The notes under the pieces are model-generated. The model saw only the letters and a list, made by a program, of their open reading frames with translations. It ran no database searches and had not been told where the DNA came from. Positions 1 through 6,613 of a stretch of DNA of 12,657 nt are shown piece after piece. Every line of letters begins with the position of its first letter. Within the stretch, counting starts at the first letter, position 1. This stretch comes from Phycisphaerae bacterium (GTDB taxonomy: Bacteria > Planctomycetota > Phycisphaerae > Sedimentisphaerales > SG8-4), in assembly GCA_030603035.1 (NCBI GenBank), contig JAUVYQ010000077.1, forward strand, positions 1 to 12,657, read 5' to 3'. Both the position numbers and the translations under genes were made by a program.

Positions 1-246
1 AAGAAAGGATTCAAATACATTGTGAATTTCAGCGGCGACAGCCGATTGAGCAAGGTTGATATTGTTGATGTTGATTTCGACCCTGACTCCAGTAATGCAA
101 TTACATTTGACTATCTTGGCAGCCCTTACAGCGGAGCAGGAACTACGAACCCACTTAACAGCGGGGTAATTAGCCTGCAGGCGGGTGGAACGGCCATGAC
201 GATTACCGTCGAGCCGGTTACGGGGTTCATATCGATTGAGGACTGA
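1..246 (+). CDS. GspH/FimT-like pseudopilin, C-terminal fragment
   Basis: The reading frame is open from the first base of the window and stops with TGA at 244-246, so only the last 81 residues of a gene that starts upstream are visible. The fragment is rich in short beta-strand-like stretches. It ends with a pattern of the form G-V-I-S-L-x-A-G-G, then T-I-T-V-E-P-V-T-G-F-I-S. This resembles the C-terminal beta-sandwich of GspH/FimT minor pseudopilins, where a strand is followed by a 'TG-hydrophobic' ending. The diagnostic N-terminal prepilin helix is outside the window. A pseudopilin would be processed by a prepilin peptidase and assembled by the machine encoded downstream. The 14-bp gap to pilM suggests co-transcription. 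Assignment rests on the C-terminal pattern and context only; another secreted beta-rich protein is possible. Confidence 0.55.
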   Translation, partial: KKGFKYIVNFSGDSRLSKVDIVDVDFDPDSSNAITFDYLGSPYSGAGTTNPLNSGVISLQAGGTAMTITVEPVTGFISIED

Positions 247-257
247 TGGGAAAAACG

Positions 258-285
258 TAAATGATAAATTGGAAATTGAAAACCC
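258..285. repeat. Weak 7-nt-periodic tract over the pilM start
   Basis: Four 7-nt units beginning TAAATGA then TAAATTG, followed by two more diverged ones, span the pilM start codon and its first codons. The match is partial and A-rich composition could create it. It is listed because the same period recurs at other junctions. Confidence 0.35.
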
Positions 286-1442
286 AAGGCCTGCGGCCGA
301 TAGGACTGGATATAGGTCATAATTCCGTCAAGATGATTCAACTGGTCGGAAACGGGGGGCACATAAGAGTCCTTGCGGCAGATAAAGTTCGCGTTGACCC
401 CGGTATAGACGGCGATGGGGAAGAAAGAAGAAGCTTTGTCATTTCGGCGATAAAGCGGATGCTGGCGGAGGGTAACTTTCGCGGACGAAATGTCGTGTCG
501 TGTTTGCCGAATGACAGATTGAAAATAACGAGTTTGCGATTGGCGGAAGCAGAGAGCGAGAAAATCGAGCAGGCCTTGAAAAAAGAAGTTTCGCAGCGTT
601 TCGGATTGGATCCGGATAAGGACGCAATTAACTACGTGCTTGCCGGCAATGTTCAGCAGGGTGATGAAATTAAGAATGAGCTGATACTGTTTGCAGCAGA
701 TAATGAAGCAATAAAGAGCCACATTGGGATGCTTGAGGAAGCCCGGCTTAGGCCGGTGGGCATAGATACGATTCCGTGTGCATTGTTCAGGAGCTTTGAG
801 AGGTCGCTGAGGCGGCAGGAGGATAGAGAGCAGACGGTGGTTTTTGTGGATGTTGGAAGCCGCTTTACCACCGTGGTGTTTGGTCGTGGAGGAGAAATTA
901 GCTTCGTTAAGCAGATACCGATTGGCGGGGAGAAATTTAATCGGGAAATCGCAGCAAGATTAGGTATTAGTGTCAATGAAGCAGAGATGCTGCGAGGCAA
1001 GCTGAGAATGGAACGGTCGGCAAGCGCTGAAAGAGGTCTTTGGGCGCCGGCATCAGACGCAACGGAACAAGGCGGCAGCGTTCCGATTTTGCAAGGAGGG
1101 CAAAATCGGGTCCCTCTCGACGCATCGACCCGACAGGTTATGGTTGATGCAATAGGGGTGGTTGCCGAGGAGCTGGCAAGAGAGATATCACTGTGTTTTA
1201 GATATTATACGGTAACATTCAGGGGCAAGCGCGTGGAGCGGGCGATTTTTGCCGGCGGGGAGGCATACGAAAATATTTTGCTTAACGTTTTGAGACGCCA
1301 ATTGACGGTTGAGATTGAGGTGGCTCAGCCGTTGAAGGGCTTTGATATGATGAATATAAATTTTGATAGTGACAGGCGAGGCTTGCTCTGTGAGTGGGCG
1401 GTAGCCGTGGGGCTCAGTCTTAAGGGCTGGGACGGAAATTGA
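261..1442 (+). CDS. pilM: PilM-like actin-fold ATPase of the pilus/secretion inner-membrane platform
   Basis: The 393-residue product is a cytoplasmic actin-fold protein of the PilM family, which binds the cytoplasmic tail of PilN and couples the platform to the motor. The phosphate-1 motif is G-L-D-I-G (residues 15-19, Asp17), the second phosphate motif is F-V-D-V-G-S (Asp197), and the adenosine-side motif is F-A-G-G-E-A (Gly332-Gly333). Length is slightly above the usual ~350 residues. The excess maps to about residues 250-290, where an in-frame DNA hairpin (1083-1109) lies in a low-complexity segment. The ATG at 261 has only a weak GGGA signal about ten bases upstream and sits in a 7-nt-periodic tract, so the first ~10 residues are less certain. 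pilN follows 3 bp after the stop. The family call is secure; whether the machine is T4P or T2SS-like is open. Confidence 0.9.
   Translation: MINWKLKTQGLRPIGLDIGHNSVKMIQLVGNGGHIRVLAADKVRVDPGIDGDGEERRSFVISAIKRMLAEGNFRGRNVVSCLPNDRLKITSLRLAEAESEKIEQALKKEVSQRFGLDPDKDAINYVLAGNVQQGDEIKNELILFAADNEAIKSHIGMLEEARLRPVGIDTIPCALFRSFERSLRRQEDREQTVVFVDVGSRFTTVVFGRGGEISFVKQIPIGGEKFNREIAARLGISVNEAEMLRGKLRMERSASAERGLWAPASDATEQGGSVPILQGGQNRVPLDASTRQVMVDAIGVVAEELAREISLCFRYYTVTFRGKRVERAIFAGGEAYENILLNVLRRQLTVEIEVAQPLKGFDMMNINFDSDRRGLLCEWAVAVGLSLKGWDGN
1083..1109. repeat. Perfect 10-bp inverted repeat inside pilM
   Basis: CCGATTTTGC (1083-1092) and GCAAAATCGG (1100-1109) are exact reverse complements around the 7-nt loop AAGGAGG. 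The hairpin is read through in frame as part of PilM, in a stretch (about residues 250-290) poorer in recognisable family motifs than its flanks. The loop is identical to a Shine-Dalgarno core, but no start codon follows at a useful distance. Confidence 0.7.
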
Positions 1443-1445
1443 TTT

Positions 1446-2114
1446 ATGAGAGAAATTGATTTTCTTCCAAACTGGTATACAAGCGGGAGGCGGCGGCAGA
1501 TTAGTTATCGCACGCAATGCGTCGCTCTGGGCGGTGTATTTGTGGTGATGATGGTGTGGAGCTTTGTTGCCGCCCGCTCGATTTCAAAAGCCACGGCAGA
1601 GCTTGCTGAGGGGACAGCGGGACAAGTGGAAGTGGAAAGTGCATCACGAGAATTCGCCGCCGTTAAAAGCGAAGTAACAGGGCTGCAGAAAAAAGTGAAA
1701 TCTATAGAAGAAATTGATTCCAGAATTGATGTCGCAAGTGTTTTAGCTGAGGTGAGCTTTTTGATTGGTGAAAAGATAGTGCTTAACAAAGTGGAATTCG
1801 GCGCTGAGAGGTTTGCAGGCAAGCAAGAGGGCAGGCCAGGCAGTGGTTCTGCTGTAAGAGCGGCTCGGGCTGGGTTTGGCGGGAAAGGCGCACCGTTGCT
1901 GGGCGACGTCAGATTTAAGGTGGTGATAGGCGGGGTGGCGGCAGATGCGGGCAACGTAGCAGCGTTGATATGCAAGTTGGAAGATTCGCCGTATTTTTGT
2001 CAGGTTTACCCGTCGTTTTCACGAAACAGGAAGATAAAAGTGAGAGCCGCAGAGGATTTGCAGGTAAGTGAGTTTGAGATAAGTTGCTATCTGGCAAATT
2101 ATCGCGAAAAGTAA
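1446..2114 (+). CDS. pilN: PilN-like bitopic inner-membrane assembly protein
   Basis: The 222-residue product has PilN architecture. It has a short cytoplasmic tail with I-D-F-L-P (residues 4-8), matching the PilM-docking 'I-N-L-L-P' motif of the family. One transmembrane helix (about 25-43) follows, then a coiled-coil-like stretch (about 50-95) and a periplasmic alpha/beta domain to the end. A Gly/Arg-rich linker (about 120-145) interrupts the periplasmic part. Its start lies 3 bp after the pilM stop, so translation is probably coupled. By family knowledge PilN pairs with PilO in the periplasm and with PilM inside. GspL C-terminal half is the T2SS equivalent, but the separate PilM gene favours the PilM/PilN split form. 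Confidence 0.82.
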   Translation: MREIDFLPNWYTSGRRRQISYRTQCVALGGVFVVMMVWSFVAARSISKATAELAEGTAGQVEVESASREFAAVKSEVTGLQKKVKSIEEIDSRIDVASVLAEVSFLIGEKIVLNKVEFGAERFAGKQEGRPGSGSAVRAARAGFGGKGAPLLGDVRFKVVIGGVAADAGNVAALICKLEDSPYFCQVYPSFSRNRKIKVRAAEDLQVSEFEISCYLANYREK

Positions 2115-2128
2115 AAGGTAAAAAGAAA
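2108..2128. repeat. A-rich 7-nt-periodic tract, pilN-pilO junction
   Basis: Three units (AAAGTAA, AAGGTAA and one more) fill the space from the pilN stop to two bases before the pilO ATG. The tract is A-rich, so chance is a real alternative. Confidence 0.4.
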
Positions 2129-2130
2129 AA

Positions 2131-2676
2131 ATGCTGTTTCGAGAAAGACAACAAATAGCGATATGTATTGTAGCTGGAGTAATGGTGGCCGGGTTTGTGC
2201 TGTTTCGGTATCTGCCTTTACAGGGAAGAATAAAAGCTGTCAGGCAAAAAAGAGCTGCACAGACACTTGCTATCACTAAAGCATGGCGACAGAGGGGACA
2301 ACTGCCGGTCCTCAAAGAACAATTGCTGAAACTGCAAAAGGCGGTTGGAAACCATGAGGCAAATATACCTGCGCAAATGGCCCTTGGCACGTTTTTGCAC
2401 AGAATCGCTGATTTGATGAATGAGCATCATCTAAAAGAGCAAGTGGTTGTGCCCGGTAAGGAAATAGAGGTGGATGAATTGAAGTGTATACCGGTGAATA
2501 TGCAGTGTAAGGGAAGATTGAAACAGATATTCGAGTTCTATAGACGAATGCAAGGACTGGATAGGCTGGTTCGCATTGAGCAGGTGAAACTTGTGAACGA
2601 TAATGATTTCAGCGGCGAAGTGAGTATGCAGACAAAGGCGTTCATTTATTACAGGGGCCAGGCCAGGCAGGGATAA
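2131..2676 (+). CDS. pilO: PilO/GspM-like bitopic inner-membrane protein
   Basis: The 181-residue product has a very short cytoplasmic end and one transmembrane helix (about residues 8-26). A charged coiled-coil-like stretch follows (about 30-80), and then a compact C-terminal domain (about 88-178). The hydrophobic pattern of that domain, ending G-E-V-S-M-Q-T-K-A-F-I-Y-Y, fits the ferredoxin-like fold of PilO/GspM. By family knowledge it heterodimerises with PilN and transmits to the PilP/GspC-secretin part. It lies 16 bp after pilN with no strong Shine-Dalgarno; the gap is an A-rich 7-nt-periodic tract. PilO sequences diverge widely, so the call relies on topology, size and position between PilN and a GspC/PilP-like protein. 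Confidence 0.75.
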   Translation: MLFRERQQIAICIVAGVMVAGFVLFRYLPLQGRIKAVRQKRAAQTLAITKAWRQRGQLPVLKEQLLKLQKAVGNHEANIPAQMALGTFLHRIADLMNEHHLKEQVVVPGKEIEVDELKCIPVNMQCKGRLKQIFEFYRRMQGLDRLVRIEQVKLVNDNDFSGEVSMQTKAFIYYRGQARQG

Positions 2677-2707
2677 GAAAAAAAATAAAAAGCAAAACGG
2701 AAAAAGA
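2673..2707. repeat. A-rich 7-nt-periodic tract, pilO to gspC-like junction
   Basis: Five 7-nt units, each mostly A with the variable bases at the unit end (e.g. AAAAAGC then AAAACGG), run from the pilO stop to just before the ATG at 2712. It may simply be an A-rich spacer, but the phase is kept. Confidence 0.4.
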
Positions 2708-2711
2708 AGAT

Positions 2712-3287
2712 ATGAGGCAAAATGTGAGAAATAATGGCAAGGGAGCCAATAGGCTTTTTAGTCAGTTGGCGGCAGAGAAGAAAAAGAGCGTTGCGGCATT
2801 GTGCTTGATTGCACTGATGGCCTTTATGTGGGTCAGGGTGCTCATGAAAAAGACGCCGGAAAGCGCCAAGGCGGCAGTGGGACAAGAGGAGGTAAAGCCC
2901 AATACATCTGAATTAAAAATATCTTTTATAGAGCTGCCGGAAGTTGCAGGCCGCAATGATGCACTTACGAGGGACTTTTTTGCTGCAAACGACTGGCAGA
3001 GCTTTATGAGTGGTGGAGAAGTGAATGTCGTTTCAAGAGATGGTGATGAAGAGATAATCAAGCGAGTTGCAAAGAAGCTAAAGCTGGAGGCAATAGGGTT
3101 GGGCAAAAATCCCCAGGCCTTTATCAATGATAAGCTGTTAGCCGTGGGGGACAAGTTGCTCGTCGCCGAAGGAGCCGATACGTATGAATGTGAAGTAGTT
3201 GGAATTGAAGAAAAGACGGTGTCTATAAGATGTGGAGAAGCGGAAATAACGTTGAAACTTACACAGGCGTCAATAACTGATTATTGA
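2712..3287 (+). CDS. GspC/PilP-like bitopic periplasmic connector
   Basis: The 191-residue product has a basic cytoplasmic N-terminus, one transmembrane helix (about residues 26-45) and a flexible linker. Its C-terminal domain (about 117-185) follows the GspC homology-region/PilP pattern: a strand, G-I/L-G, 'P-x-A-x-I-N' as N-P-Q-A-F-I-N, 'L-x-V-G-D', then alternating strands to I-T-L-K-L. This domain contacts the N-terminal domains of the secretin in both systems. PilP is normally a lipoprotein with a Cys-containing lipobox; none is visible here. The membrane-anchored topology is therefore GspC-like although the neighbours are PilM/N/O. Its last codons and stop lie inside a TGATTAT-type 7-nt tract, and the secretin gene follows after 78 bp. 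Confidence 0.68.
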   Translation: MRQNVRNNGKGANRLFSQLAAEKKKSVAALCLIALMAFMWVRVLMKKTPESAKAAVGQEEVKPNTSELKISFIELPEVAGRNDALTRDFFAANDWQSFMSGGEVNVVSRDGDEEIIKRVAKKLKLEAIGLGKNPQAFINDKLLAVGDKLLVAEGADTYECEVVGIEEKTVSIRCGEAEITLKLTQASITDY

Positions 3288-3347
3288 TTGTTGATAAATG
3301 ATTATTGAAAGAAGCATTAAAAATAATCAATAGTCAATAATCATTAA
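3278..3347. repeat. 7-nt tandem tract TGATTAT with an inverted copy, before the secretin gene
   Basis: Five successive heptamers from 3278 all begin with TGA (first two TGATTAT, TGATTGT). After two diverged units the complementary form (TCAATAG, TCAATAA, TCATTAA-type) appears from 3327 in the same 7-nt phase. A perfect 12-bp inverted repeat (3297-3308 with 3334-3345, 25-nt loop) results. The stop codon of the GspC-like gene is the TGA of the second unit. The stem is AT-only apart from two G-C pairs and has no T-tract, so a classic terminator is unlikely. Confidence 0.75.
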
Positions 3348-3352
3348 AAAAA

Positions 3353-3358
3353 GAGGAG
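3353..3358 (+). promoter_or_regulatory. Shine-Dalgarno for the secretin gene
   Basis: GAGGAG lies seven bases before ATG 3366, one of the few strong ribosome sites in the window, and follows the inverted repeat tract directly. Confidence 0.75.
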
Positions 3359-3365
3359 CTAAATT

Positions 3366-5192
3366 ATGTATTGCGAAAAAAAATCAAGTTACAAAATCAA
3401 GAACAGAAAAGATTTGTTCGTATGGGGCTTTGTATTGGTTGTGATGGCAGCGATTGCAGTTGGCAGCGCTGGGCAAGGCCCGATTGAGGCCGGTGCCAAT
3501 AAAGGTATCGAGCCGACAGGTGTTGATGTAGGCAGCGGTGGAGATGTTTCCGCAGGTGGAATGGTTCAGTCATTCGCCTTCGATAAGGAAAAGGTTAAGA
3601 CAATCAAAGATGCGCTTCGGGTTTTGTCGGCTCTGTATAAGAAGAATATAGCGCCATCGCCAAACGTTGATGGGGTATTGGGGTTTACGCGCCTCTATAA
3701 TGTAACCTTTGAAGAAGCTATGGACGCGATTCTGGGCGCGAACTTCAAATACGAACAGACCGGCAATGTAATCAAGGTGTACACCAAAGCCGAATACAAA
3801 AAGATTAAAGAAGACGAGAGCCGAATGGTGCACAGGGTCTTTACCTTGTACTACATCACTGCCGCAGAGGCGGAAAAGCTCATAAAGCCGGTGCTGAGCA
3901 GTGCAGGGCAAGTCCAGGCCAGCACTCCCGCCGAGCAGGATATATCCGGTGGTGGTGGGAGTGGTTCCAGCGGAGGAAGCTCGCTTAGCGGTGGCGGTGG
4001 CGGCAACAGCTTGGCGCTGCACGATACCATTGTTGTCTATGACTATCCTGAGAACATTGCTAAGGCCGAAGAGGTGATAGTTGCGCTTGACATCAGGCCG
4101 AAACAGGTACTTATCGAGGCAACGATTCTCAGCGCCACCTTGACCGAAGGAATGTCACTTGGCATTGACCTGAACCTGTTAGGTGGTGTCAGCCTGGACG
4201 GTACCGCGGCAACGCCGGATATTAGCTCTGGCGACACAGTTTCCAGAGGTACCGTTGCGTCTTTGCCTATTGCGCAAGTAGCCGCGGGAGTAGTCGGTTC
4301 GGCGCTTGAAACTTCCGGTTTTGCCGGTGTGGGAGGCGACGGACTAAGAATAGGCATAACCACCGGTAATGTTGCAGCGTTTATAACCGCGTTGGAATCT
4401 GTTACCGATGTCACGGTTCTTGCTAATCCCAAGATTCTGGCGCTAAACAAGCAAGAGGGCTCCGTTCTGATTGGTACTAAGACGGGATACAGGTCTCAAA
4501 CCACACAAACGCAGATTGGGGAGACTGAGAAAGTTGAATTTCTCGAAACGGGTACGAGGCTGGTATTCAGGCCGTATATCGGCAATGATGGCTACATCAG
4601 GATGGACATTTATCCTAAGGATAGTTCACTTACGCCAGGTAGTGATCCTCCGGAAGAAATCACGACCGAGCTGAAGACTAACATTATTGTAAAAGATGGC
4701 GAAACAATTGTCATTGGCGGTTTGTTTAGAGACTATGTAAGAACGACACGGCGACAGATTCCATTACTTGGTGACCTGCCGCTTATAGGGGCGGCATTTA
4801 GAGGCACGACTGACAACAACGTGCGCCAGGAAGTGATAATTATGCTTACGCCTCATATTATCACCGAGTCGGAGGACACCGAGGCAGAAGCGAGAGCAGC
4901 CGACATCAGTCGTAAACGGTATGGCGCCCGTATGGCGATGCAGTGGGCTGGCAGAGCGAGATTGGTAGAAGACCGTTACACAGAAGCCGTGAAGCACTAC
5001 CTTGATGGTGATAGCAAGGCGGCACTGGATAAAGTGAGCTCAGTACTCGAGCTTCGCCCGACATACCTGGAGGCGCTGCGGCTGAAAGAAAGGATTATCC
5101 GTGAAACAGCCCCTGATGATGTGGCAACAATAGAAAGGGTTATGCTGGATGTTATTGAGCGGGAAGAGGCAAACAAGTGGATGAGAAGATAA
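3366..5192 (+). CDS. Outer-membrane secretin (PilQ/GspD family) with C-terminal TPR-like extension
   Basis: The 608-residue product forms the outer-membrane gate. It starts with a basic segment and hydrophobic signal sequence (about residues 12-36). An STN/N0-like domain follows (about 68-140), then an N1-type domain split by a Gly/Ser-rich loop (about 194-215). The secretin domain spans about 345-510 and contains V-x-A-N-P-K-I-L, a long strand pair, and the hallmark I-P-L-L-G-D-L-P-L-I-G near residue 465. It ends with V-I-I-M-L-T-P-H-I-I. Residues 536-580 then read as one TPR (Y-x-x-G-D-x-x-A-A-L ... L-x-P-x-Y-x-E-A-L), which ordinary secretins lack. Start: the GAGGAG at 3353-3358 is well spaced from ATG 3366. 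Whether to name it pilQ or gspD cannot be decided from sequence alone. Confidence 0.93.
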   Translation: MYCEKKSSYKIKNRKDLFVWGFVLVVMAAIAVGSAGQGPIEAGANKGIEPTGVDVGSGGDVSAGGMVQSFAFDKEKVKTIKDALRVLSALYKKNIAPSPNVDGVLGFTRLYNVTFEEAMDAILGANFKYEQTGNVIKVYTKAEYKKIKEDESRMVHRVFTLYYITAAEAEKLIKPVLSSAGQVQASTPAEQDISGGGGSGSSGGSSLSGGGGGNSLALHDTIVVYDYPENIAKAEEVIVALDIRPKQVLIEATILSATLTEGMSLGIDLNLLGGVSLDGTAATPDISSGDTVSRGTVASLPIAQVAAGVVGSALETSGFAGVGGDGLRIGITTGNVAAFITALESVTDVTVLANPKILALNKQEGSVLIGTKTGYRSQTTQTQIGETEKVEFLETGTRLVFRPYIGNDGYIRMDIYPKDSSLTPGSDPPEEITTELKTNIIVKDGETIVIGGLFRDYVRTTRRQIPLLGDLPLIGAAFRGTTDNNVRQEVIIMLTPHIITESEDTEAEARAADISRKRYGARMAMQWAGRARLVEDRYTEAVKHYLDGDSKAALDKVSSVLELRPTYLEALRLKERIIRETAPDDVATIERVMLDVIEREEANKWMRR

Positions 5193-5226
5193 CGGATGCC
5201 GGATGACAGACGACGGATAACGGAGA
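5192..5226. repeat. 7-nt tandem tract ACGGATG, secretin to TPR-lipoprotein junction
   Basis: Five heptamers of the form ACGGATG, CCGGATG and three variants run from the last base of the secretin stop codon. GC-balanced composition makes chance less likely than for the A-rich tracts. An ATG created by the unit (5196) gives a false 17-codon extension of the TPR lipoprotein. Confidence 0.7.
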
Positions 5227-5232
5227 AAATTG

Positions 5233-5238
5233 AAGGGA
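5233..5238 (+). promoter_or_regulatory. Shine-Dalgarno deciding the TPR lipoprotein start
   Basis: AAGGGA lies eight bases before ATG 5247, the codon that begins a clean lipoprotein signal peptide. ATG 5196 has no such site. Confidence 0.65.
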
Positions 5239-5246
5239 AATTTAAG

Positions 5247-6437
5247 ATGCTGCGGAAAACAACAATCGCGGCGATAACAGTCGTGCTGGCTGTCTGTGCG
5301 GGCTGTGAGTCGCAAGCGCAGAGTAAGAATGCTGCCAGGCAAAGATGGGACAAGACCTCTGCGCGTATCAAACTTACTTTAGCACAGCAGCAGTACGACG
5401 CAGGAAACTATGACCGGGCAGCCGAAGCCGTACAGCGGTGCCTCAGTACCGACCCTAACAATGCTGCGGGCCAACTGCTGTACGGTAAGCTGCTTTTGGG
5501 AAATGGTCGGCGCAACGAGGCAATTGGGCAGCTTAGTCTTGCTCTGCAATTGGACGAAAAGCTTCACGAAGGCTGGTACTGGCTGGGCGCAGCGGCAGAG
5601 GAAAACAGAGACTACAAAAAAGCTTATGAGCATTACGGAAAGGCGTTGTCGCTGGAACCGACAAACGTCGATTACATCCTTGCCGTTGTTGATGTACAGG
5701 TCGCTCAGAACAATTACTCCGAGGCCGCAAAGCTGCTGACCCGGAAAATGTCGGCCCTGCCGCGCGATGTGTCGTTGAAAGTCGCAGCGGCGGAATTGAT
5801 GGGCCGGACGGGAAAAAACGGGCGGGCTATCGAGCTTTACAAGCAAGCAATGCTTATGACAGGTGATAATGGTGGCATAGCTGAAGCGCTTGGATATTGC
5901 TATGTATTCAGCGGCAAGTGGGACGAGGCGGCAGAGATTTTCGATAGTCTGCTCAAGCAGTGCCGGGATGAGCAGAAAAAGAAATTGTATCTGCAGGTGA
6001 CGGCACTGTGCAGTATGAACGGAGGCCAATATGGCAGGGCTGTTAATTGCTACAGTCAATTAAGCATCGAGGAAAGGAACAACGCTGAGATTTGGGTAAA
6101 AATGGGTCAGGCGGCATTGGGGGCAGGGGCATCGAACAGGGCCTTTATATGTGGGCAAAAGGCGTTGGCTTTGCAGCCGGGCTATACCGATGCGATTGCA
6201 CTGGTTGGCTGCGCACAATATGCCAACGGCGATTACGCCGCAGCACTCAAGAGCTTTGAAAGGATAGCGGCAGATAAGAAGAATGCGGGTTTTTCGTGGC
6301 TTATGAGGGCAAGATGCTATGAGCAGCTCGGCCAATCGGACAAGGCCGAACGAGCATATAAAAGGGCACTGCAAATAAATCCCAGCAGTGAGCTGGGAGA
6401 TTTCTTAGCCAGAGGAAAGGACATCCGGGATTGGTGA
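5247..6437 (+). CDS. TPR-repeat lipoprotein, candidate pilotin/assembly factor (PilF/PilW-like role)
   Basis: The product is 396 residues from ATG 5247. I prefer this start over the in-frame ATG 5196 because AAGGGA (5233-5238) is well placed. It also leaves a proper lipoprotein signal: a K/R-containing start, a hydrophobic stretch and V-C-A-G-C with Cys20 as the lipidation site. The upstream 17 codons fall in a 7-nt repeat tract. The -3 residue of the lipobox is Cys, which is uncommon. Residue +2 is Glu, not the inner-membrane-retention Asp known in enterics. From about residue 45 to the end there are roughly nine TPR motifs of ~34 residues (e.g. Y-D-A-G-N-Y-D-R-A, W-Y-W-L-G). Position right after the secretin suggests a scaffold for secretin localisation or assembly, as for PilF/PilW; this is inferred from context. 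Confidence 0.82.
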   Translation: MLRKTTIAAITVVLAVCAGCESQAQSKNAARQRWDKTSARIKLTLAQQQYDAGNYDRAAEAVQRCLSTDPNNAAGQLLYGKLLLGNGRRNEAIGQLSLALQLDEKLHEGWYWLGAAAEENRDYKKAYEHYGKALSLEPTNVDYILAVVDVQVAQNNYSEAAKLLTRKMSALPRDVSLKVAAAELMGRTGKNGRAIELYKQAMLMTGDNGGIAEALGYCYVFSGKWDEAAEIFDSLLKQCRDEQKKKLYLQVTALCSMNGGQYGRAVNCYSQLSIEERNNAEIWVKMGQAALGAGASNRAFICGQKALALQPGYTDAIALVGCAQYANGDYAAALKSFERIAADKKNAGFSWLMRARCYEQLGQSDKAERAYKRALQINPSSELGDFLARGKDIRDW

Positions 6438-6448
6438 TTAGCGGCTGG

Positions 6449-6594
6449 AAATTAAATAAAAGTAAAAAAATTAACCGCAGAAAACGCTGAAAGCACAGAG
6501 GAAAGACAAGAATAAAAAGAAAGAAGTTGGATTCCTGCTTTCGCAGGAATGACAGTATTTAAAATCTCTGCGTGCTCCGCGGTCTCTGCGGTAA
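6449..6594. repeat. Composite palindromic repeat element in the 176-bp spacer before the kinase
   Basis: An A-rich lead (6449-6472) is followed by a CCGCAGA...CACAGAG arm (about 6475-6500). An approximate reverse complement of that arm, CTCTGCGTGC...CTCTGCGG, lies at about 6566-6591. Between them is a perfect hairpin, ATTCCTGC (6531-6538) with GCAGGAAT (6543-6550) and loop TTTC. The whole is an imperfect inverted-repeat-bounded unit of about 120 bp without coding capacity, in the style of a REP/MITE-like element. The hairpin is not followed by a T run, so I do not call a terminator. It contains the spurious GTG 6572. Confidence 0.65.
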
Positions 6595-6600
6595 AAAATT

Positions 6601-6605
6601 AGGAG
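6601..6605 (+). promoter_or_regulatory. Shine-Dalgarno supporting the TTG start of the kinase
   Basis: AGGAG lies eight bases upstream of TTG 6614, directly after the palindromic element. It supports TTG over GTG 6572, which has no ribosome site. Confidence 0.75.
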
Positions 6606-6613
6606 CTGTAGGT

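Noticed and set aside
126..722. Long minus-strand open frame (198 codons) opposite pilM
   Set aside because: It is antisense to a gene with clear PilM motifs, its translation has no recognisable motif, and it has no ribosome site; it is a shadow frame.
3297..3345. Inverted repeat before the secretin as a terminator or riboswitch
   Set aside because: The stem is almost all A-T with a 25-nt loop and no following T-tract, and it is explained by a heptamer array in both orientations; no riboswitch core is recognisable.
6531..6550. Hairpin as a rho-independent terminator before the kinase gene
   Set aside because: The 8-bp stem is not followed by a T run and is embedded in a larger inverted-repeat element, so termination is not supported by sequence alone.
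6572..6613. GTG 6572 as the kinase start
   Set aside because: No ribosome site, and the 14 extra codons come from the palindromic repeat; TTG 6614 has AGGAG at proper spacing.
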